Of a DNA stretch of 64,000 nt, positions 58,680 to 64,000 are shown in pieces. This stretch comes from Bradyrhizobium sp. S69 (GTDB lineage: Bacteria; Pseudomonadota; Alphaproteobacteria; Rhizobiales; Xanthobacteraceae). The number at the start of each line of letters is the position of its first letter. Within the stretch, counting starts at the first letter, position 1. The stretch lies in contig NZ_LMUK01000006.1 of the NCBI RefSeq assembly GCF_009766005.1, forward strand, positions 62,001-126,000. Direction: 5' to 3'. A program made the position numbers and the translations under genes. The notes under the pieces were generated by a model. The model did no database searches, was not told the origin of the DNA, and saw only the letters and a program-made list of their open reading frames with translations.

Positions 58680-59909
58680 ATGTCCGCACTCCAGTTGCGA
58701 ATGGGAGCCGTGTCGGCTGCCCTCGTGATACTTGCTGCCTCCAGCAGCGCATGCCTTGCCCAGAAACATTACGATTCCGGCGCCACCGATACCGAGATCA
58801 AGATCGGCAACATCATGCCCTACAGCGGACCTGCGTCCGCCTATGGCGTCATCGGCAGGACCGAGGCGGCGTTCTTCAAGAAGATCAACGATGCCGGCGG
58901 CATCAACGGCCGCAAGATCAATTTCGTCAGCTATGACGACGCCTATAGCCCGCCGAAAGCCGTCGAGCAGGCGCGCAAGCTGGTGGAGAGCGACGAGGTG
59001 CTCTTGGTGTTCAATTCGCTGGGGACGCCATCGAACTCGGCGATCCAGAAATACATGAACTCCAAGAAGGTGCCGCAACTGTTCGTCGCTACCGGCGCCA
59101 CCAAATGGAACGACCCGAAGAATTTCCCGTGGACCATGGGATGGCAGCCCAGCTACCAGAGCGAAACGCAGATCTATGCCAAGTACCTTTTGAAGAACAA
59201 ACCCGACGCCAAGATCGCGGTGCTCTATCAGAACGATGATTACGGCAAGGATTATCTGAAAGGCCTCAAGGACGGCCTCGGCGCCAAAGCGGCCTCGATG
59301 ATCGTCGCCGAGGAAAGTTACGAAACCACGGAACCCACGATCGACAACCACATCGTCAAACTCAAATCCAGCGGCGCCGACGTCTTCATGGATATCGCGA
59401 CGCCGAAATTTGCCGCCCAGGCGATCAAGAAGGTCGCCGAGATCGAATGGAAACCGCTGCATCTCCTCAACAACGTCTCGGCATCGGTCGGCAGCGTAAT
59501 CAAGCCCGCGGGCTACCCAAACGCCCAGGACATCATTTCCGCCAATTATCTGAAGGACGCTTCCGACCCGCAGTGGAACGACGATCCCGGCATGAAGGCG
59601 TTCTACGCGTTCATGGCCAAGGATTTCCCGGAAGGCGACAGGCTCGATAATGGCACCGTCGTCGGCTACAGCGTCGCCTCGACGCTGGTCCAGGTGCTGA
59701 CACAATGCGGCGACGACCTCACCCGCGACAACGTCATGAAGCAGGCGGCCAACCTGAAGAACTTCCGGGTCGAAACGCTGCTGCCCGGCATCAAGATCGA
59801 TACCAGCGCGACCGATTTCGCCCCGATCTCCTCGCTTCAGCTGATGAAGTTCAAGGGCGAGCGGTGGGAACTGTTCGGTGACGTCATCAGCGCGGATGTC
59901 GGCGGCTGA
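58680..59909 (+). CDS. Liv-type periplasmic binding protein, copy 2
   Basis: This 409-residue paralog of the previous binding protein has a signal peptide ending near residue 27 ('SSSACLA'), then 'TDTEIKIGNIMPYSGPASAY', identical in nearly all positions to copy 1. Differences cluster in the ligand-region loops (for example 'YFSMTTPKFSAQS' in copy 1 against 'FMDIATPKFAAQA' here), consistent with altered ligand range. A GGAG site precedes ATG. A strong terminator follows. Confidence 0.92.
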   Translation: MSALQLRMGAVSAALVILAASSSACLAQKHYDSGATDTEIKIGNIMPYSGPASAYGVIGRTEAAFFKKINDAGGINGRKINFVSYDDAYSPPKAVEQARKLVESDEVLLVFNSLGTPSNSAIQKYMNSKKVPQLFVATGATKWNDPKNFPWTMGWQPSYQSETQIYAKYLLKNKPDAKIAVLYQNDDYGKDYLKGLKDGLGAKAASMIVAEESYETTEPTIDNHIVKLKSSGADVFMDIATPKFAAQAIKKVAEIEWKPLHLLNNVSASVGSVIKPAGYPNAQDIISANYLKDASDPQWNDDPGMKAFYAFMAKDFPEGDRLDNGTVVGYSVASTLVQVLTQCGDDLTRDNVMKQAANLKNFRVETLLPGIKIDTSATDFAPISSLQLMKFKGERWELFGDVISADVGG

Positions 59910-59939
59910 CGCTGCCGCCGGTTCGCTTGCCAACGGAGG

Positions 59940-59971
59940 CCCCCGCAACCGGTTTGCGGGGGTTTTCTTTT
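59940..59971 (+). terminator. Intrinsic terminator of the second binding-protein gene
   Basis: A perfect 9-bp stem CCCCCGCAA/TTGCGGGGG (59940-59948 with 59954-59962) with a 5-base loop is followed by TTTTCTTTT. Confidence 0.93.
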
Positions 59972-60028
59972 GCCGAAATCGGATGGATAACCGCTGTCCC
60001 GAGTTTCAATCCCCGAGCTTGTGAACCG

Positions 60029-61309
60029 ATGACCGATCGACGTCCCCTCCTGCGCGCCATCTTCGATGCCGCCGTTGCCGCAGCCCATCCCGATGTCGTG
60101 CTGTCGGCGCATTTGCCCAACGCGCCGGTGGGCCGGGTGATCTGTCTTGCCGCCGGCAAGGGCGCCGCCGCCATGGCGGTGGCGGCGGAGCGGCATTATC
60201 TCGACGGCCTCGGGCTGGAGCCATCGCGCCTGATCGGTATCGCCACCACGCGCCACGGCCACGGCCTGCCGACGCGGCGCATCAGGGTGGTCGAGGCCGG
60301 CCATCCGGTGCCCGACGAGGCTGGACTGAAGGGCGCGGCCGACAGCCTGGAACTGGCCGCGACCGCGGACGCCGGCGACCTGCTGCTGGTGCTGCTGACG
60401 GGCGGCGGCTCGGCGAACTGGATCGCGCCGGTTGACGGCGTGTCGTTCGTGCAGAAGCAACAGGTGACGCGGGCGCTGTTGCGCTCGGGGGCGCCGATCG
60501 GCGAGATCAACACCGTGCGCAAGCATTTGTCGCGGATCAAGGGCGGCCGGCTCGCGCGCGCCGGGAAGCGCGCCGAGATCGTGACCTTGGCGATCTCCGA
60601 CGTTCCACGCGACGATCCTTCGGCAATTGCGTCGGGGCCGACGGTGCCCGACCCGACTACGCTTTCGGATGCCCGCGCCATCCTCGCGAAATACGATTTG
60701 ACCGTCGACGACGCCGTCCGCCACGCGCTCGACGACCTCCATAATGAAAGCTGCAAGCCCGGCGATGCGGCCTTCGCGCGCGCGCGGTTCGAGCTGATCG
60801 CGCAGCCGCGGGCCGCGCTCGACGCCGCGATCAAATTGACAAAAGACGCCGGCTACGAGGTCATCGATCTCGGCGCTGACCTGGAGGGCGAAGCCCGCGA
60901 TGTCGCCGCCGATCATGCCCGACTGGCGTTGCAGGCGCGCCGCGACGGCAAGCGCGTCGCGATCCTGTCCGGCGGCGAATTGACCGTGACGGTGCGCGGC
61001 AACGGCCACGGCGGCCCCAACCAGGAATATGCGCTGGCGCTGGCCAGCCTGCTCAAGGACACGCCGAATGTTTCAGCGCTGGCGGCCGATACCGATGGCG
61101 CCGATGGCGGCGCCGGCGACGCCACCGATCCCGCCGGCGCGATGATCGATCAGGCCACCTTTGCCAGAATGAAATCGCTCGGCCTCGATCCCAAGGCCTA
61201 TCTGGAAAACAACGACGCCACCGCGTTCTTTGCCGCGACCGGCGATCTGTTGCTGACAGGGCCGACATTGACCAATGTCAACGACGTCAGGGTGATCCTG
61301 GTGGATTGA
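60029..61309 (+). CDS. Glycerate kinase, MOFRL/GckA type
   Basis: This 426-residue kinase phosphorylates D-glycerate, usually to 2-phosphoglycerate. The N-terminal domain has 'VICLAAGKGAAAMAVAAERH' and 'LLLVLLTGGGSANWIAPVDG'; the C-terminal MOFRL domain has 'ILSGGELTVTVRGNGHGGPN' and 'ALAADTDGADGGAGDATDPA'. ATG 60029 gives the family length; the longer frame upstream crosses the preceding terminator. Glycerate arises in the glyoxylate/serine pathways; no partner genes (gcl, glxR) are adjacent. Confidence 0.92.
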   Translation: MTDRRPLLRAIFDAAVAAAHPDVVLSAHLPNAPVGRVICLAAGKGAAAMAVAAERHYLDGLGLEPSRLIGIATTRHGHGLPTRRIRVVEAGHPVPDEAGLKGAADSLELAATADAGDLLLVLLTGGGSANWIAPVDGVSFVQKQQVTRALLRSGAPIGEINTVRKHLSRIKGGRLARAGKRAEIVTLAISDVPRDDPSAIASGPTVPDPTTLSDARAILAKYDLTVDDAVRHALDDLHNESCKPGDAAFARARFELIAQPRAALDAAIKLTKDAGYEVIDLGADLEGEARDVAADHARLALQARRDGKRVAILSGGELTVTVRGNGHGGPNQEYALALASLLKDTPNVSALAADTDGADGGAGDATDPAGAMIDQATFARMKSLGLDPKAYLENNDATAFFAATGDLLLTGPTLTNVNDVRVILVD

Positions 61310-61318
61310 CACCGGGGA

Positions 61319-61427
61319 CGTCATCCTGAGGAGCGCGTCTTCGCGCGTCTCGAAGGATGGTGTTCAGCTTTGTGCTTGCGACCATCCTTCGAGGCGCGCA
61401 AGAAAGTGCGCGCACCTCAGGATGACG
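61319..61427. repeat. Family C inverted-repeat element, copy 3
   Basis: CGTCATCCTGAGGAGCGCG...CTCGAAGGATGGTGTTCAG at the left and CCATCCTTCGAGGCGCGC...CACCTCAGGATGACG at the right. It exactly fills the gap between the convergent glycerate kinase and marR genes. Confidence 0.9.
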
Positions 61428-61436
61428 GCTTACCGC

Positions 61437-61970
61437 TCAAAACTCCCGTGCGATCGTCGCCAGCATTTCGAGCAGCGCGACGCGGTTGACGGGGCCGAGC
61501 AATTCGTTGAGGCGGGCCTCGTGCTTGGTGGCGACCAGCTTCTTGGCGCGGGCCAGCACGGCCCGGCCCTTGTCGGTGAGCACCAGGATGTGGGAGCGGC
61601 GATCATTAATGGAGCGCATCCGCGCGCACAGATCGCGGCTTTCCAGCCCGTCGAGCATGGTCACGAAATTCGGCCTGAGAATGCCGAGCGTATTGGCGAT
61701 TTCGGTCTGGTTGCGCCCCGGATTATTGTCGAGCAGCAGCAGCACCGAGAATTGCGCGGGGGTCAGTTGCAAGGTCGCCACGCAGCGCAGGAAGTCCTCG
61801 AATACTTTCAACTGCGCCCGCTTGAGCGAGTAGCCGAGCAATTCCGACAATTCGCCCAACTGCAACTCGCCGGCCTCGGCAACACCCTCGGCCCGGTCCT
61901 TGCGGGCGGGGCGCGGGGCCTTTTCGGGGTCGCCGGCAGTCTTCAATGTCGCGCTCTTGGAAACAGTCAT
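61437..61970 (-). CDS. MarR-family transcriptional regulator
   Basis: This 177-residue protein has a charged N-terminal arm (about 1-35) followed by the MarR winged helix: 'LRCVATLQLTPAQFSVLLLL', the recognition region 'NQTEIANTLGILRPNFVTML' and the wing 'SINDRRSHILVLTDKGRAVL'. It is divergent from a Liv-type transporter across 214 bases that contain a nested palindrome. MarR regulators of this group in R. palustris (BadR, CouR) control aromatic acid degradation; the effector here is unknown. Confidence 0.9.
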   Translation of the reverse strand: MTVSKSATLKTAGDPEKAPRPARKDRAEGVAEAGELQLGELSELLGYSLKRAQLKVFEDFLRCVATLQLTPAQFSVLLLLDNNPGRNQTEIANTLGILRPNFVTMLDGLESRDLCARMRSINDRRSHILVLTDKGRAVLARAKKLVATKHEARLNELLGPVNRVALLEMLATIAREF

Positions 61971-62043
61971 CGCTCGCGGTTCGCAATCTCGCTAGATTGA
62001 AGGAACGGACCTGCGCCGCTTTTTCCGGCCCGGGCTTGAGATT

Positions 62044-62077
62044 ATATTTGATAATTGTTATCCACTATATCAAATAT
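62044..62077. promoter_or_regulatory. Nested palindromic operator in the marR/livH gap
   Basis: Outer arms ATATTTGATA (62044-62053) and TATCAAATAT (62068-62077) are perfect complements. Overlapping the left arm is a second perfect palindrome, GATAA-TTG-TTATC (62050-62062). The region is AT-rich within a GC-rich genome and lies upstream of both divergent genes, as expected of a MarR site. Confidence 0.65.
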
Positions 62078-62184
62078 CGGCAGGCTTTTTCAACTGCTGT
62101 TATCGAAGGCACGTTCGGGCGGCCTCAACGGGCGCGGCCGGCGGACGTCTTTCGGGGGATCGCCTGTAGGGGGAGCGTCCGGTC

Positions 62185-63225
62185 TTGAACACGACGATCA
62201 TGCTGTTCCTGGTGCAGGACGGCATTACCAATGGCGCGATCTACGCGTTGCTCGGCCTGGCGCTGGTGCTGGTGTTCGCGGTCACGCGCGTGATCCTGAT
62301 TCCGCAGGGCGAATTCGTCACCTATGGCGCGCTGACCTATGCCTCGCTCTCGGCGGGCCAGTTTCCGGGCACCGCGCGGCTGGCGCTGGCGATGGGGATC
62401 GTGGCGTTCGGTTTTGACATTTATGTCGCCCGAAAGTCGCTGCGCCGGCGTTTGGTCGGCCGCGCCATCATCGTCAATATCGCGCTGCCTGCGATCGTGT
62501 TCGCGCTGACCTATGCGCTTGTCGGCCACCCAAGCGGCATCGCGGTTAACATCGCGCTGTCGCTGGCGATCGTCGCCATGATCGGGCTGTTTCTGTATCG
62601 CATCGCGTTTCAGCCGATCGCGCACACCTCGGTGCTGGTGCTGCTGATCGCCTCGGTCGGCTGCCATCTGGCGATGCAGGGCTTTGGACTGCTGTTCTTC
62701 GGCGCCGAAGGCCAGCGCGGCCCTGCGCTGTCGAACGCGGCCTTCACGCTGGGTCCCCTACGGTTTACCGGCCAGAGCATCGCGGTCTATGTCGTCACCG
62801 CAGCCTTCATCGTCGGTCTGTGGCTGTTTTTCGGCTTTACGCTGACCGGCAAGGCGCTGCGCGCCACCGCGGTCAATCGCCTCGGCGCCCGTCTGGTCGG
62901 AATCCGCACCACCTTGGCGGGGCAGCTCGCCTTCCTGATGGCCGCCTTGATCGGCGCGGTCTCGGGAATCCTGATCGTGCCGATCACCACGCTGTATTAC
63001 GACACCGGATTCCTGATCGGCCTGAAGGGCTTTGTCGCCGCGATCATCGGCGGCCTCGTCAGCTATCCCTTGACCGCGGTCGCAGCCCTCGTCGTCGGCA
63101 TCGTGGAGGCGTTCTCCTCGTTCTACGCCAGCGATTTCAAGGAGGTCATCGTGTTCACGCTGATCCTTCCGGTGCTGGTGTTGCGGTCGCTGGCACAGCC
63201 CGCGGTCGAGGAGGAGAAGGATTGA
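62185..63225 (+). CDS. Liv-type ABC transporter permease (LivH-like), second system
   Basis: This 346-residue permease starts 'TTIMLFLVQDGITNGAIYAL', with 'VTRVILIPQGEFVTYGALTY' and 'GKALRATAVNRLGARLVGIR' as in LivH proteins. I use TTG at 62185 because AGGGGGAG lies about 10 bases upstream; the next ATG (62200) is too far from it. It is longer than the first LivH (292 residues) owing to a central insertion. Divergent from marR. It overlaps the next gene by one base (TGATG). Confidence 0.88.
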   Translation: MNTTIMLFLVQDGITNGAIYALLGLALVLVFAVTRVILIPQGEFVTYGALTYASLSAGQFPGTARLALAMGIVAFGFDIYVARKSLRRRLVGRAIIVNIALPAIVFALTYALVGHPSGIAVNIALSLAIVAMIGLFLYRIAFQPIAHTSVLVLLIASVGCHLAMQGFGLLFFGAEGQRGPALSNAAFTLGPLRFTGQSIAVYVVTAAFIVGLWLFFGFTLTGKALRATAVNRLGARLVGIRTTLAGQLAFLMAALIGAVSGILIVPITTLYYDTGFLIGLKGFVAAIIGGLVSYPLTAVAALVVGIVEAFSSFYASDFKEVIVFTLILPVLVLRSLAQPAVEEEKD

Positions 63226-64000
63226 TGGCGATGCCGCAGCGGTTGCCGATCCTTCTGTTCGCGCTGGTGATGGCGGCGATTCCGTTCGTCCCCGGCATGC
63301 CGCCATTCTGGATCGTGCTGTTGGACAATATCGGCCTGTCGGCGTTGGTGGCGATGGGCCTCGTGCTCTTGACCGGCGTCGGCGGCCTGACCTCGTTCGG
63401 CCAGGCGGCGTTCTGCGGCTTTGGCGCCTACACCACGGCGGTGCTGACCACGACCTACGGCCTGTCGCCATGGCTGACCTTGCCGCTGTCGCTCTTGGTC
63501 AGCGGCATCGCCGCGGTGGTGCTCGGGCTGGTCACGGTGCGGCTGTCCGGCCATTATCTGCCGCTCGGCACCATCGCCTGGGGCATCGGGCTGTTTTATC
63601 TGTTCAGCAAGCTGGAGTTCCTCGGCCGCAATGACGGAATTTCCGGGATCCCGCCGCTGTCGATCGGCTCCCTCAGGATGATCGATCCCGGAACCATCTA
63701 CTTCGCGATCTGGATCGCGGTATTGATCGCGGCACTGCTGACAATGAACCTGCTGGACTCCCGCACCGGCCGCGCGATCCGCGCGCTGCGCCGCGGCCAC
63801 ATCGCTGCCGAGGCGTTCGGGGTGCACGCGCCGCGCGCCAAACTTTTGGTGTTCATCTATGCGGCGGTGCTGGCCGGCCTGTCCGGCTGGCTCTATGCGC
63901 ATTTCGTCCGCGCCGCCAACCCGACACCGTTCGGCGCGCAGGCCGGCATCGAATATCTGTTCGTCGCGGTGGTTGGTGGCGCCGGCTATGTCTGGGGCGG
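63225..64000 (+). CDS. Liv-type ABC transporter permease (LivM-like), partial
   Basis: The start at 63225 shares one base with the preceding stop; GAGGAGAAGG precedes it. About 258 residues are visible: N-terminal membrane segments, then 'GVGGLTSFGQAAFCGFGAYT', the LivM hallmark, and the loop 'SRTGRAIRALRRGHIAAEAF'. The gene runs out of the window, and the ATPase and binding-protein genes of this system are presumably beyond it. Neighbourhood with a MarR regulator suggests an organic or aromatic acid as substrate. Confidence 0.88.
   Translation, partial: MAMPQRLPILLFALVMAAIPFVPGMPPFWIVLLDNIGLSALVAMGLVLLTGVGGLTSFGQAAFCGFGAYTTAVLTTTYGLSPWLTLPLSLLVSGIAAVVLGLVTVRLSGHYLPLGTIAWGIGLFYLFSKLEFLGRNDGISGIPPLSIGSLRMIDPGTIYFAIWIAVLIAALLTMNLLDSRTGRAIRALRRGHIAAEAFGVHAPRAKLLVFIYAAVLAGLSGWLYAHFVRAANPTPFGAQAGIEYLFVAVVGGAGYVWG

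Noticed and set aside
58638-59948. A 436-codon - strand frame opposite the second binding protein
   Set aside because: The + strand gene is a clear binding protein with signal peptide, ribosome site and terminator; the antisense frame has no family features.

Overview
The window is about 64 kb of high-GC DNA, almost certainly the chromosome of an alphaproteobacterium of the Bradyrhizobium / Rhodopseudomonas group (Nitrobacteraceae). The protein sequences, the pim-type gene order, a Tad pilus cluster and the dispersed palindromic repeats between genes all point there. This placement rests on recognition, not on a search. I see no rRNA, tRNA, CRISPR array, phage, insertion sequence or replication origin.

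Layout. 1-3971 (- strand): the start of a urea ABC transporter operon (urtA, urtB, partial urtC), with a near-perfect sigma-54 promoter in front of urtA. 4521-6778 (+): an RNA-remodelling set made of a DEAD-box helicase, an IF-1 with an Arg/Gly-rich tail and a cold-shock protein, closed by a strong terminator. 6913-20328: a complete Tad/Flp pilus locus. Two TadE-like proteins, an orphan CpaC N-domain protein and a membrane hydroxylase lie on the - strand. flp (54 aa), a possible 47-aa membrane protein, cpaA, cpaB, cpaC, cpaD, cpaE, cpaF, tadB and tadC lie on the + strand, and tadD closes the locus on the - strand. 20538-22755: an M17 aminopeptidase overlapping an NlpC/P60 hydrolase. 22904-30628 (-): a Yej-type peptide ABC transporter with two tandem binding proteins. 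30866-35794 and on to 39685: a membrane-anchored cytochrome c, kdsB, pheA, a luciferase-like oxidoreductase, metF and metH. 39686-41210: a repeat-rich stretch holding one small secreted protein gene. 41211-43300 (-): a GNAT acetyltransferase overlapping glpK.

43582-52333 (- strand) matches the R. palustris pim operon (pimF, pimA, pimB, pimC, pimD, then an SDR gene) for beta-oxidation of pimelate-like dicarboxylic acids. A divergent IclR regulator follows, with a 19-bp near-palindrome in the shared promoter region. Next come a complete Liv-type ABC transporter (livG, livF, livH, livM) and two very similar tandem binding proteins. The simplest reading is uptake, activation and beta-oxidation of one class of organic acid under one local regulator; that link is inference. 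60029-64000 holds a glycerate kinase, a MarR regulator with a nested palindromic operator, and the first two genes of a second Liv-type transporter cut by the window end.

The most unusual signal is not a gene. At least a dozen intergenic long inverted repeats of several sequence families (called A to G here) fill gene junctions. Four families with unrelated interiors share the same outer ends (CGTCAT or CGTCGT at one end, its complement at the other). In the pim operon every non-overlapping junction, and the gap to glpK, carries one such element.
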